Source: Margaritifera margaritifera (taxonomy: Eukaryota; Mollusca; Bivalvia; Unionida; Margaritiferidae). Taken from it: 64,000 nucleotides of DNA. Under the pieces are notes generated by a model. The model was not told where the DNA came from. It ran no database searches and worked only from the letters and a program-made list of their open reading frames with translations. Shown here in pieces: positions 12,991-25,639 of the stretch. Made by a program: the position numbers and the translations under genes. The stretch is taken from positions 8,846,501 to 8,910,500 of the forward strand of contig JAQPZY010001675.1 in assembly GCA_029931535.1 (NCBI GenBank), written 5' to 3'. Within the stretch, counting starts at the first letter, position 1. The number at the start of each line of letters is the position of its first letter.

Positions 12991-13577
12991 CAATTTGCTA
13001 CTTTATTCAATCCTTTCAAACGTATGAATGATTTCAGATTTATGTCACATTTTGCCATTCCTGCGTTTGACTCTGCTACAGCTAATTCATACACTGAGTC
13101 ATCATATGCTGTTTGAAATCTGGCTTTGTCTTCTACACACTCTATCTCTGTTTGAAATCTGGCTTTGTCTTCTACACACTCCATCTCTGTTTTTGTGGAA
13201 CAGTTGTCATCTTTGTAAAATTAACAAGATCTTCAAGTGGCACTGTTAGTTTAACCGCATACAAATTTGTGTATTTACCTACATTAAATATATAATTTTC
13301 TCCTTCTTCATATCAAAATGTTTTAACCATCTTGCTCTCGTGTCTAATGCAATTTATCTGGATGTTGACATCCTTGAAAGTAATATATAAATCTGCATCT
13401 TTCTTGAAACATCGGACTATATCTTTTTCTGATGTTTGAAATCAACAAATTAACACTTTTATTCTCCTTAATGTTCTTTTTGGACACAAATAAGTTTGAC
13501 CAGACCGAATTTTTTATCCTATCAAAACTTGCAAGCAAATAGGCATTATATCTTGATACCGACAATCTTGCTTTCAT
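12991..13577 (-). pseudogene. Decayed coding region of unknown function next to the integrase relic
   Basis: The minus strand carries protein-like sequence in alternating frames: a basic 77-codon frame (13344-13577) with KARLSVSRYNAY and WSNLFVSKKN, then DADLYITFKDVNIQI, then YEEGENYIFNVGKYTNLYAV and KLTVPLEDLVN, then a 65-codon frame (12987-13184) containing a duplicated ECVEDKARFQT block. The sense of the pieces is continuous, so this looks like one or two old genes broken by indels. Not recognised; it may belong to the same element as the integrase tail. Confidence 0.4.
13111..13188. repeat. 39-bp direct duplication
   Basis: Two copies of a 39-bp unit differing by one base (T/C near 13142/13181). 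The length is a multiple of three, so the duplication keeps the frame and repeats 13 residues in the relic. Confidence 0.9.
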
Positions 13578-14405
13578 GTCACACTTGTGAAAAATTTATA
13601 TTGCTTTCCTAAAAACTGTTGAATTTAATACAATGTAACCCTGTGCCGGCGAAGCCAACACAAAGCACGTGTCAGTCATTACTTAAGATATGAACAAATG
13701 TCAAAATATTGTTTTTTCTGTTCCTCCACCGCTTTAGCCGTTTCGCTCAAGGCTCAGCAGCCCGCTAACCGTCTTAGTCTGACTGTGCTAGATAAAGTCA
13801 ATATGACTGACTTTGTTAGAAGGGATTTTCAAGGATTCCATTATATTTTGCATTTGTAATCGTCATCAAAAGAATTATATTTTTATTTTATGTCTATTAA
13901 TCGTCACATTTATTTCAACCCCTTGTGAAACAATTCTTTGACCTATATTTAAAAGACACAAGTGTAGTCTAAGACGTTTACAGATCAATTTAAGAACGAT
14001 GCCTCTTCAAAAAAATAATTAATCATGGTAAAGTCTCTTAAAAACTAGATAAGTATTTCCTCAAATAAAAGAACATGAAAAGAAAATATGAAATTACAAT
14101 TTGAAAGAAAATATTTTTCTGCCTATTTTCATTATTTCCAAAATCTTCAATTTATTATTGTCCCATGTTAGAAAATAGTTTTCTCCCTTTTGCAAAAAAA
14201 GTAGTTTTTAATCATAACCAATTAATAAATAGTGTTTCGTAAAATCACATATACTGTCATAAGATTTTGGAAAATGTGAGTAAATATGAATGTCTGAATT
14301 GCAGTGTGTTAGGGTAACGACATGTCAGTACAAAAATGGCTATATGGTGCCGATAAACGGTAAAGTTCTAAAAATGTAAATATAAAAGAATTGCATCGAA
14401 ACCTT
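13578..14405. other. No gene recognised
   Basis: AT-rich with a more GC-rich patch at 13640-13790. No coding or RNA signal supported. Confidence 0.5.
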
Positions 14406-14790
14406 TAATAAGATAAACCCTTCCAAATAACAGTAATCATGACGTACTACCAAATAAAGACTTTCGAAAAACCGTAATCATGAAGTACTACAAAATAAAC
14501 TCTTCCGAATAACCGTAATCATGAAGTACTTCCAAATAAACCCTTCTGAATAACCGTAATCATGTATTACCAAATAAACCCTTCTGAATAACCGTAATCA
14601 TGAAGTACTACCCAATAAACTCTTTCGAATAACCGTAATCATGAAGTACTACTAAATAAACCTTCCGAATAAACGTAATCATGAAGTACTATCTAATAAA
14701 CCCTTCCGAATAACGTAATCATGAAGTACTAGCAAATAAACCCTTCCGAATAAACGTTATCTTGAAGTACTACCAAATAAAAGGTAAAAT
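14406..14790. repeat. 41-bp tandem repeat, about 9 imperfect copies
   Basis: Unit of about 41 bp built around CGTAATCATGAAGTACTACC and AATAAACCCTTCCGAATAAC. Copies vary in length by 1-5 bp; looser CGTAA copies run on to about 14890. Confidence 0.9.
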
Positions 14791-14931
14791 TATAAATATA
14801 AAGAATTGCAATAAACGTTAGGAAAATAAACGTAAATATGACGTTAGGAAGATAAACCGTTGCAAATAAACGTAAACGTGACATATTACAAGATAAAAGA
14901 AGGCTAATATTTTAAAATTCTCCAAAATGTA

Positions 14932-15665
14932 TTGTTATGTATATTGAATTTATAATATGTGTCCATGATGTAAGTTGTACTTTAGTGGTCATTTTGTAAG
15001 CAACATATTTACAGCATTTGAGTTCAATGTCAGTCTTGTTTACATAGCAGTTAATACTTAGATTGGAACTTTCCATGTCTTGATGTGAGAAAAGTCAGTA
15101 ATTTTCCATTAGAGTTACTCATATTTTAGAATATTCTGTCAGGTGACTTGTCTTTATATTTATAGATCATTTGGTAAACAAGATTCCATTCATATACTAA
15201 ACTTCATGTTATAAAGATCAGTCTATTAAGGAATTTATTTTAGTAATCAGATGTTACAGTTGTGAAAATCAGAGCAAATTCGGAGAGAGGAATTATTTAT
15301 TTGAAATATTCATTGGAATTACTAAAAGTGCTCATTCTCATTTTGGATTAATACTTGACTTTGGGATTTTTGTGAATTTATTCAAAGATATTCTGGATTA
15401 CATCATTCAGGCATATCAGGACATTCAAGACTACTGACACATCAGAGCATTCAAGACTATGGCACATCAGGATATTCAAGGCTACTGGAATTCATTCGGA
15501 ACATTCTATATTTAGGACTTGTGATTAGGACACTTAGGATTATTGGATTATCTGGACTTTAATTCACCTTATTGTAAGTGTCGTTTGAATTTTCACTTCA
15601 ATTGTCTAGAAATAAATTGCTTGTTGATTTTACTTACATTGGTGGTTTCACTTTCTTTCTGTTAC
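14932..15665. mobile_element. Solo-LTR-like stretch
   Basis: About 730 bp starting TGTTATGTATATTG and ending TTTCTGTTACA. Near its right end are AATAAA (about 15610-15615) and a T/C-rich U5-like tail. Inside are short repeats of CAGGACATTCAAGACTAC (15418-15490), as often seen in U3. No clean target duplication and no adjacent gag/pol were found, so this is only a candidate LTR. Confidence 0.3.
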
Positions 15666-16062
15666 ATTATCTTAAGACCTAGTAACAGTATATAAGATAA
15701 CCGTAAACAAAAAATATAAAATCCTTAAAATATAGGGAGAAAATATGTTATAAACCGCATTCCCTCAAAAATTCCAAGATTTTATCTGGTGGTACACTAT
15801 CATAAAGTTCCTTGATTTAGTTAACCTTAAAATAAATTATTAAAACATTTATGTCTCACCCTTCAGGGGGTATAGATGAGTTATCTATGTATTATATACG
15901 CAATCAGCACAATACCACCTCATCTCTGCGATTTCTTCTAGATGAGGGATGCCACTTTCTAATAATGAGTTTGATGTTTGCCAACTATATACAACATGTC
16001 GATTTAAATAATATTTAAAGCCAGCATATGGAATCTTTCATTTGGAAACGGGTGACTGCAGG
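15666..16062. other. No gene recognised
   Basis: AT-rich stretch between the LTR-like segment and the RNase H relic; nothing supported. Confidence 0.5.
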
Positions 16063-16520
16063 GCAGCTAGGCTTCTTTATCTGACCTTTCATTTCCCTTA
16101 ATACCAATGTGACTAGGTAGCCAACAGTACAAAATGCTTTTCCGATTGTATAAGCAAATCATGCTTCTGTGGATTTGGGATATTAACGGGTTGTCAAATT
16201 TAAGGTTTTGTGAGGCTTTCAGTGTGGAAAAGGAATCCCAAAAGATAATGAATTTTTTTTTTTTTGGAGGTTTCAATATAGTTCAAGAATTTTAGTATGG
16301 CTGTAATTTCTACGGTACAAATTGGAACTTTATCCCGTAGCCGGCTCGAGATGGTGCCATGTGGTATTGCAACAGCAGCTCAACCTTGTCTCCATCTTTC
16401 GAACCATCTGTATACAGGGACGTTTTGAATTGGCAGAGATCAAATATTATTTTGGGAGGTTTTGATAACCAAGGTGGTAATTTGGGAACAGATTTTTGCT
16501 GCTTGTTTCCATCCATTCAT
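16063..16520 (-). pseudogene. RNase H domain relic of a non-LTR retrotransposon (I/Nimb-like group)
   Basis: Two minus-strand open pieces make most of an RNase HI domain at the end of a LINE ORF2. The upstream piece (16310-16516) reads PPWLSKPPKIIFDL and SLYTDGSKDGDKV, with the first catalytic Asp in YTDGS. The downstream piece (16067-16276) reads KKFIIFWDSFSTLKA (second Asp) and ILYCWLPSHIGIKGNERSD (the His/Asp end). A frameshift and a stop separate the two. The RT part is missing because the copy meets a TACA microsatellite at 16524. Confidence 0.8.
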
Positions 16521-16523
16521 CCG

Positions 16524-16704
16524 TACATACATACATACATACATACATACATACATACATACATACATACATACATACATACATACCTACCTACCTACCT
16601 ACCTACCACCTACCTACCTACATACATACATACATACATACATACATACATACATACATACATACATACATACATACATACATACATACATACATACATA
16701 CATA
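16524..16704. repeat. Compound tetranucleotide microsatellite (ATAC)n-(CTAC)n-(ATAC)n
   Basis: Fifteen or so ATAC units, then about nine CTAC units with one slip, then about twenty ATAC units. All three frames stay open across it, giving spurious Tyr/Ile/His/Thr frames. Confidence 0.97.
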
Positions 16705-18240
16705 ACATACATATATACCGTCGTATTGTCTAATAAATTAATAACCTACGTATGTTGCTATGTTGTAAAACATCAAACCAAACCATACTAACGTAGCACG
16801 TAGGATCTAGTATAATCCAGTTCAACATGATATATTTATTCCACGATTTTAATCATTAAAATAGTTCTCACCAAATATTTCAAATCGCATATGACACATT
16901 CGTTTAAAAATGAAACTATATTTTTCGTCAGCATACTAAACCATCTAAACATATCATGTGAAGAGAAGTGATTTTTAATTTCTGAGACATGCAATCAAAA
17001 TAGAAACCAAGATGACATAATGTATCATATCAGTGCATGATGACTGTGACGAAAAAGTAGATGAATCGATGGTGTACATTGCAAAACTCACTGGTTTCCT
17101 TTAATCCTCCATTCCACAACAAGGTCACGAATAGTTAAAGCCAAATATATATTCAAAATAAGTATAATTACTTGTACAGAGAAGTTTTGTATCGAAATAT
17201 AAAAGACTATCATTAGATCACAAAAAAATGCAGGTGCTTTATCACAATTCTTAAAAATGCACACAAACACATACACACATTTGAACCGTAAATAAACCAT
17301 AATGGCTATCATTTCAAGTTATATATATATATATATATTGTCTTCGGAAACAGTTCAATTGACTATTGTGATTTGGTTTCTTTATTGATTCTCCATGAAG
17401 GTTTTCTAAATTAAAAGGAAATTTTAAAAAAGAAAGATATCAATGCATTTATTCGATAGATTAATAGGCCAAATTATGTATGTATTTGGCCTTGGCCAGC
17501 TGAATTTATTTTTTGATCGTAGCTAAGGCGTGTGTATAAAACATATGTTTTTGTTCCTATCTTGCGTTTTAAAGGCAAAAGTGGATAACACAGGAGCTAC
17601 GCAAATTCTTCCTCTACAAAATGGTGTCACCTGTCTTTGTAAACATTCATAGCCACGTGTATGAGCAATTAGTACCGATGCTGGTTTATATTTAGAGATA
17701 AAGAAATTATTTATATTGTATTGAATATAGACACCATCTGATTAAAATCAAGATCTACTTATAATAAGTAGATCTGGCAGGCATTGAAAAAGCTTTATGT
17801 TCTTGTGACCTTTGGAATTCCCGGTCCACTTATTTTTAGTAACCTTTCAAATAAAGTGTTGCATTTCATGCTAGGGAGAGTTATCGTTAAAAATTCGTGT
17901 TATGAAGAGTTATCGTTCAAAATGATACGTTCCAAATGACGTTTTTTCACTTTCATAAATATGAAAGCCGTAATCTGATTGGTGAATCGAAAGGTCAACA
18001 GAATATGACCTCGTATCGGTTTCCAACAGATTTTCGTTATGTCGGTGATTTCGATATAAATTAGACTGAATATAGAGGTTATGAAAAAGAAGAAATGAAA
18101 CCGTGAATAAAAAGAGCTGCCTTTTGTTGGAGGCTTTTGATTATCAACTGTTCTGCGCTGGCCTTGAGCTTCGGTGTTCTGACCGATGTTATAAAGTTAG
18201 ATTTAATATTACAAATACATGTCAGCATTGTGATGCACTT
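16705..18240. other. No gene recognised
   Basis: AT-rich; a short (TA)n at 17320-17338. A 74-codon hydrophobic frame at 17088-17312 (minus) has no recognisable family. Confidence 0.5.
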
Positions 18241-18538
18241 GTCATTAGATAATATACCTAGTTATTTCTTATAATTATCGATACTACCGTTTTGTGTACC
18301 TGGGCAAGACACTTTTCATTAGAGAATATACCTAGTTATTTCTTATAATTATCGATACTACCATTTTGTGTACCTGGGCAAGACACTTGTCATTAGAGAT
18401 TATACCTAGTTATTTCTTATAATTATCGATACTACCGTTTTGTGTACCTGGGCAAGACACTTTTCATTAGAGAATATACCTAGTTATTTCTTATAATTAT
18501 CGATACTACCGTTTTGTGTTCCTGGGCAAGACACTTTA
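18241..18538. repeat. 74-bp tandem repeat, 4 copies
   Basis: Four copies, each 74 bp, of a unit containing ATACCTAGTTATTTCTTATA and TTTTGTGTACCTGGGCAAGA. The copies differ at only a few bases, so the duplication is recent. Confidence 0.95.
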
Positions 18539-18610
18539 CTCTGCTTGTCTTGGCATGATATAACCTTCATGTTTCAGTGCCATAAAACGCAAAACCAAAA
18601 CAAACAAACC
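18500..18610 (+). mobile_element. SINE-like 3' segment
   Basis: CCTGGGCAAGACACTTTACTC followed by a short variable part and an A-rich end (AAAACCAAAACAAAC). The GGGCAAGACACTTTAC block is often seen in marine invertebrate SINE tails. No RNA polymerase III boxes were recognised upstream, and the same block is the end of each 74-bp repeat, so the tandem array probably grew from the 3' part of such an element. Confidence 0.35.
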
Positions 18611-19290
18611 CAAATCTTATAATTGTCGGAGGAAATAAATAATAATACAAAAAAAAAACAATACTGCACGACCACCTATCTAGGTAACTTTTATTCTTGT
18701 TTTAAATTTTGGTGTGTGACTTCTTTACCTGGGAACACTTGAATCTAATTGTGGTGCATTGAATTTGTATTAATTCTTATATTTAAAATACTAGTTTTCT
18801 TCTTCACCCCTCTATACATAGCTTTTCCTGTTTACAAATAACTCTGTAGGGTTTCTTTCCAGGTTTTTACAATTTTATCGTATCTATAGTATTTCAGATA
18901 TTCAGAGCCATAATATCAAGTGCAGAAAGACCGATCATTAAATCCCTGCTTATTTTCCCCAAAACACGGCGAAAATAACAGGCCCGCTCTGCATGCATAT
19001 TTTTCCGTAACCATTCTGAAACCGACAGCATGTGATGTCAGATGCGGAATCTAGTACACGAAATATAAAATCCCCTAAAGGAAATCTTTAATATCAAGTT
19101 TTATTATTAAAAACTACCAAACTTATTTTATTTGACCATAATAAAGTTTGATGGTAGTACATTTTTTTCTTAATCATGTTAATCTAATCAAGTTACATTT
19201 GGGGGTCGTTGTCGGTAGAAATCAAACTAACTGTAGTGATAATGATAAATCTTAGATCATTTCCACTGTGCAAGTAAGTTTTCAATCATG

Positions 19291-19295
<5 letters not shown>
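18611..19295. other. No gene recognised
   Basis: Nothing supported on either strand. Confidence 0.5.

Positions 19296-19362
<67 letters not shown>
19296..19362. repeat. (TA)n microsatellite
   Basis: About 67 bp of pure TA. Confidence 0.98.
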
Positions 19363-19364
<2 letters not shown>

Positions 19365-20814
19365 TATCACATAGGTCTAACAAATAATGTGAGCCTATAT
19401 GATACGAAAGAAAAATTTGGATCTTCAGTGAAGAACAATTATAACACTATCTACAATAGACTCCTTAATGCGGGCAAGGTGGTCTGATTCGTAATACGTA
19501 ATACGCAGAGACCAATCAGAAATTGAAATGAATCTTATATTTTAGAACACAGTGATGCACCCTTAATTTTTTAATTTTCACACTAGCCCACCGTCATCAT
19601 TATCTGGAACTAAAGAGTATTGTAAGAGTTGATAAAACTTCCTCATTATTTATCGTTGAGCGATATATATAAGATAACTGCACTTAGTTTAGAGCGATTG
19701 ATAGTTGGCAAACGAAGAACGAACATTAGCTAGCTGTATGTGAGTTTAAAAGGTTATTGGCGTCTGAAAACGTGGGAACCATCTGAGGCATGTGTGAATA
19801 AACTGCCGACGTGAGGTGTATTTATCGCGCTATCATTGAGTAATGTAACAGTCTCGACATCGCAATTATAAAACTATATTGCAGATAGTAACACGAATAA
19901 GATTGGCACCTTAGAAAAGTACCATGAGAAGACGCAAGAATAATGGCATGTAACAAAGTTGTAACTGAAGTTAATATGCATGAAATGTTTTGAAAAGGAA
20001 GTAATTTAGTTTGTTTGTTGCATATAATTTTTTTGTTGCATGGTTTGTTTTGAAGGGTATTTTATAACACATTATCATGTATCTGAAGTGATGGCGCTGT
20101 TTGGTATAGGACATAAAATTCTTATATTTGGTAGCACATAAGAGAAAGTTTTATAATCGCATAAAGAAGAGTATGATAGAAGCAGAAGTTAAAGGAAAAA
20201 TGTAATCACAAAAGGGATAGGTAACTGTTACCTATGTTACCTTGTAAGTGTATACATATTCCATAAGGAACACAGTGATGAAATAAAGCTGAATGGAAGA
20301 ACTTAATATATGTACATAATCATAAATAATAACAGGAGGCGAAGATGAAATATATGTCTAGTAAGTATGAAAAATATAACTGGAGAGTATGGCATGTTGG
20401 TTCTGACATCAGATTTCACAATTTTAGCATATTTCAATACTAAATGAGTTAAGGTTGTTAAATGTTTAAAAGTCATGGTTCATCAACTAAATATAATAGA
20501 CCCTGATGTTCGCACTGTTCTTTCATTAATAAAAATACTTATTTCAGTTGCAGTAATACCAAAGAAACATTTAAGATGCGCTATGATACTAACTGTGCAA
20601 CATCAAATGTTACTTTTTTGATAACTTGTAAACAGAAATGTTGGACAAACCCGTCAGCAAGTATCTAGATTTGACATAAATAACTTTATCGATCCATCTT
20701 TTTAATTCATGTCTCCACACACTTTAATGACGGCTTCCATAATTTACAAGATTTTTTTTTCATTTAAAGCAATTGATATTGTTAATTCGGAAATGGAAGG
20801 ACTGTTAAAAGAAG
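19363..20814. other. No gene recognised
   Basis: AT-rich; no motif-bearing frame longer than about 60 codons. Confidence 0.5.
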
Positions 20815-21129
20815 CATATTGGATTCACCGTTTGGATACCATCTATCCAATAGGTTTAAATTCTAAGATTATATATGAACTTGATTGATAAAATTATTGT
20901 ATTTGGTCACTTCTATTGTTATTGGTGTGGGTCAGAAACCGGTTCTCAATAACTAGTTTGTCTGGGCTGAACTCGCTTTAAAGTATTTTGCCTCCAATGT
21001 TTTGAGGTATTTCTACTATTCAACAGTAACCTATAAAACACAGCTGGGTTTTTTCTTTTCTTTTCATACAATTTTATTGTCATATTTACATGATAAAAGA
21101 TACAAAACTGTATCAATAATAATATGTTC

Positions 21130-21197
<68 letters not shown>

Positions 21198-21610
21198 GAA
21201 ATTGCCTGACCCATAACAATGGAACTGAAGTTTTATAATTATATTTATTATTTATAGAAAACTGACAAAAATATGCATAGACAAATATTGTGCAATTTAA
21301 AAATGTACAATCCTCACTTCGTTTGAACTTTTTATTTATGAAAAAAATATTTATTTATCAAAATAACTTTATTAATTTCATAAATTATTCCTAATTTTAA
21401 ACTCTGATATTATAAAATTTTACTCTCTTAAAAGCTTTTGTACAATAATTGTACAAAGGGGCATAATTCAACAATTCTTAAATGGTACGTCTATTAAAGG
21501 AACATTGAATTCACCGTTTGGATACTGTCAGACATGAAAAGTTCTAATTATAAGATTATTTATAATCTTCATTGATGAATTCATAATATTTAATCAATTA
21601 TACCTATTTA
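20815..21610. repeat. Pair of diverged direct repeats flanking a TA-rich core
   Basis: The segment 20820-20915 (with ATTCACCGTTTGGATAC and AAGATTAT) is repeated in the same orientation at about 21507-21600. Between them, 20915-21225 is bounded by an inverted pair, GTTATTGGTGTGGGTCAG on the left and CTGACCCATAACAA on the right, around a TA microsatellite. A small palindromic insertion inside a duplicated repeat would explain this. Confidence 0.5.
21132..21195. repeat. (TA)n microsatellite
   Basis: About 64 bp of TA in the middle of the palindromic segment. Confidence 0.98.
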
Positions 21611-22193
21611 AAGGGAAATAAAACTGTTTGTCTCTATTTACTTATATATGTTCAAACCAATAAATAAGAAGAACTTGAATCGACCTACACCGCTTCCATT
21701 GCCGGGTATAGTTTTACTTTTAATCTGAATGAAACACCTCAGCTGCCTAGATGCACTGCTGCGCATGCTCAGCAGTCCGCATTCAGCGAAGAAAGCTGAA
21801 ATGAATCCGGTTATTTTACACCCTGGGGGATGAGCTATTCTATATCTGTAGCATACTCTATTCAATTTACGGGGTGTGTGACGGGTACAGTAATTAGTTA
21901 TTATATTATATCTTATGAAAAAGACAGACCAACAAAGGAAGTACTCTTCTACTTAAAGAATAAAAACAGCCCCAAAACACCCGGATACCCAAAAAAACAA
22001 ATTTAATAAAGAGGATACACATTGAAAAACAAATATTAATGTTATTAAATTGTATCACCAGAGACACAGGTACAATTTGAATATAAGCCGTTAGAACTTG
22101 CCTTATTGCCCATGGTTTATTTTAAAAAGGATAGGCACTTGAACCCAGTGGTCTTTTTTAAGAATAGAAGATGTTGTAATTAAATTTTGAACG

Positions 22194-22200
<7 letters not shown>
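21611..22200. other. No gene recognised; possible dispersed repeat
   Basis: A GC-richer patch at 21680-21850 (with GCGCATGCTCAGCAGTCC) stands out from its AT-rich surroundings and looks like part of a dispersed repeat. The 75-codon frame across it is not recognised. Confidence 0.35.

Positions 22201-22251
<51 letters not shown>
22201..22251. repeat. (TG)n microsatellite
   Basis: About 25 TG units. Confidence 0.98.
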
Positions 22252-22254
<3 letters not shown>

Positions 22255-25200
22255 GTTCTCAGTACGATAAAGGCGCAATTACACATAACCCCATCTTTGA
22301 TTAATTTCATAAAACATTGCTTTTCTGACAACAGCACCAAATAGACATGTAGTTTACTAATTTTAAGAACGGTTTTGTCTGTTTTTTCTTTATTTTTTTC
22401 CACTATTAAGCTCTATTTTTTGTAGATTCCCCCCTTTCATTCAAACATCTAGTTCAGGTTTTCTCTCGACTTTTGCGTTCAGTGTTTGGTTGTTGATGTA
22501 ATTTGTTTCTTTCAATGACGAAGAGCTTGCTTAGAACAGTATGGCGAAATGGAATCATAGACTTAAGAGAAAATATAACATGCGTGATTCGAAGTGGATG
22601 GGACTGGCAACATTCCCACTGAGGCTTGCAACTGATGTTGCATTGGCACTTGATGCTCTTTGGAAAATATTGTTTAATGATAAGTTAGCAAATTTTACCT
22701 GGAATAAACAGCCTTGTATCTATTTGACATCTACATATTACAAAATGTTTGGTATTAGTCTAAGTACCTGATTAAGGTAGTTGCTTTTGTCGACATTTTG
22801 GTAATGCAATTATCAGACCTCGATATCACAGCTTTAAAAGTGTTAACCTGTTGGTTGTATGCTATCTTCCGCCTAAAATTACTTCATCCTCCCAAACAAT
22901 TAACAACAAGCACTTCCGTGTTATAATGACTAAAATTATCTCAGTTAAGAATCACGTGCCCAAACTTACCCATCCACTCCCTCGAGACCATGTTCCATAC
23001 ATCTGAAGCAATTGTCATGAACTCAAACAGACCGGTGATTGTAGAGTAGTATATGGTTTAAACAAATAATCTCTTCCGACGAAGTCCTAATCTCTTACAC
23101 TTAAGCGCAAATATAGAAATATACGTTAAACATTATGCACAAAAGCTTGCGGGGATTTCTTTAAAGGAAAACATTGCAAAATCAAAAACAGAAAACAAAA
23201 AGCATCGAATATCAATACAGGCCGGATATGAAACAGATGGCGTATGGACGAAATTTAAAGCAAATTCCAACAATTTCGAAACTCTGAAAATTTAACACAA
23301 CAGTGTTCATTGAACTTCCTAAAGCTTAGCTTTAAGAATTATAAAAAGATGACATATTTTGGAGCCCCTTCTCAAAATACGAAGTTGAGTAAACACTCTG
23401 AATCGTCATAGTAGCGGAAATATTTTTACTCTGCATTCTATAAGTTATTTCCGGTTGTTTTACCATTACGTTTAACCAATCAGGAAGCATATTTAGTTTT
23501 GTTAAAATCAAATACTAGAACGCGATTTAATACAATATTTTATTCACTTTATATGCGGCTGAGATATAAATTTAAAAAATAAGTCTTTTTTAATTTGATG
23601 ATGATGATTATATTCTGTTATTACAATGTATTATTATTATTATTATTATTATTTTGGATCTGACAGGAATAAAATCCGTTAATATACTATTCCTTGTTAC
23701 AAAAGTATTTCAGTTTTTTATATGCAAAAAAAGTATGTAAGTTACCAAATATAAATATACAGTATATCCTACATGCAAAAATACACACGATTATATTCTA
23801 CCTGTACACAAGTTTTGAACGCTGAGCAGTGTGTCCTTTTTAGGATTATACTGTTAAATGGAGCAGCTAATTTATGAGGCGTTTGTAAAAGTAGAAGTAT
23901 GAAGAGAGAATCTGTCCACTCTGAAATCACAATTTTCGAGGTGTGAAGTGAGCAGACAGTACCCAAGCTCGACCAAAAACATACCAATAAGTGAGACAGT
24001 ATTATGTTTTGGCTTCTAATGAAGATTGACTTGGCTCTTGTCGGACCGTTTGCCCAGCCCAAACACGTGTGGTTCAGGCCCTTTCGACATAAAACTCTAC
24101 TCGAGTTCAAGTATTACTCGAAAATGCTCTAATCAATCAAAAAGGCTGTATCTGTGCAATTCCGATGTTGGAATTCACCTAACGTCAGTGGTGTACATTT
24201 TGACACTACAGGCGAATAGTGAAACTGTATAAAGTACGATCTTTTTTTCGCGAAGGCTGGTTCCTCCCATGCCTAAATAGATAAATACATCTAGCAATTT
24301 CGAGAACTAAAATTAAAATACTGTCAAAATATACACTACTGTACAAATATGAATGCAGTATAATATTTTCACATTAACATACTCGTGCGAAATAATTAGA
24401 AATCAAATTAAAATTCACTAGCGCAGTCACATTGGGATACAGGTATTCAAATGTTGTCTGCTAGGATTTTACAGGTAAACAAATGTTGCATAGCAAACAA
24501 GGCCGTGTTTGTAGACGTAACATAGTCTTTTGTTTTCTGAAATTTTTTCGGGTGTAGAGAAAAAAATTAATTAAGCATATTTTGACAGATATATTTCTGT
24601 CTGTCATGTCTGTTTATCTGTGATGATACTAATCTTGAAAAATATTTTATTCCATTCTAATGGCACCTTCCGTCTTTGTTGTCATTAGAACTACCACACG
24701 GAAATAGCATTAATATGTCAACATGTCTTTCGCTCTTTGGTTCGGTTACTATAACAGGTTTGATGTAGCATGAGTTAACTAGTTTTTACACATTTACGGA
24801 TATATCTAATTAATTATCAAATTTCCCAACGTTTTCTATTTTTAACAAACAGCGTTTAAAATAATGTCTGTATCTATTCAAATTGTATTTTGATGCCTCT
24901 GGGGATCTTCTATGGGGGTATTAAAATCTGATTCCACAGCAAAGAAAAAGCATGTACCGCATTTATATTTCAAATGAAAACAACTTTTTTGTTCTGAATC
25001 CATTGAAGTAAATATATGTGTGAGCTTCCTCTGAACGGTTAGCTATCTATGCGCAATATTATATAGTTTACCCTGTCAAACATCGATTTTGTGGCTTATT
25101 TCCTTTCCAAATGTGTTATATAAAATGTAGAATAAACGTTCACTGACCTTATTCAGTTTATCTCTATTCAATGTGTTACTATGACATGTTCTGTAGTAAC

Positions 25201-25639
25201 AATTTCATTACTCAGCTTTTTCACCTTCTTAAATGGAACTCTTCATAAGTTTGATCGTTAAGTAATTGAGTTTCCACAGAAGCAAATTGTCGAATTTTCG
25301 AATCATGATCTTCTTCAAATATGGTTCAGTGTCATTAAAATATTCACACAAATCTTGATTCTTGCCATCGTAAAATCTACACTCATTTACATCTTTTAAA
25401 TGAAACTCTAAATCTTTTCGTTGTGATTTTATTACAATTTTGTTTATTAATCTGCCTTAATTAATTCCTTGTTGGAAGGCGTATTAAAGGGCTTGTAATA
25501 TATTTTCATGTTCATTTTGTTTAACCAAACACATTTCGATATATATTTTACGATTTTGCACGTGTATTAGTTTCAGTGTTTGCGACATCGTTTATTGTTT
25601 ACATATATGTCATCGTTTATTATTTGCAAGTCTTAACAG
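22252..25639. other. No gene recognised
   Basis: AT-rich and rich in CpG compared with the right half of the window. A (TTA)n run lies at 23629-23654. The longest frame, 113 codons at 23769-24110 (minus), has no recognisable domain, and its overlap with another frame on the opposite strand gives no reason to call either one. Confidence 0.5.

Noticed and set aside
23769..24110. 113-codon minus-strand frame
   Set aside because: No domain, no splice context, and compositionally like its non-coding surroundings.
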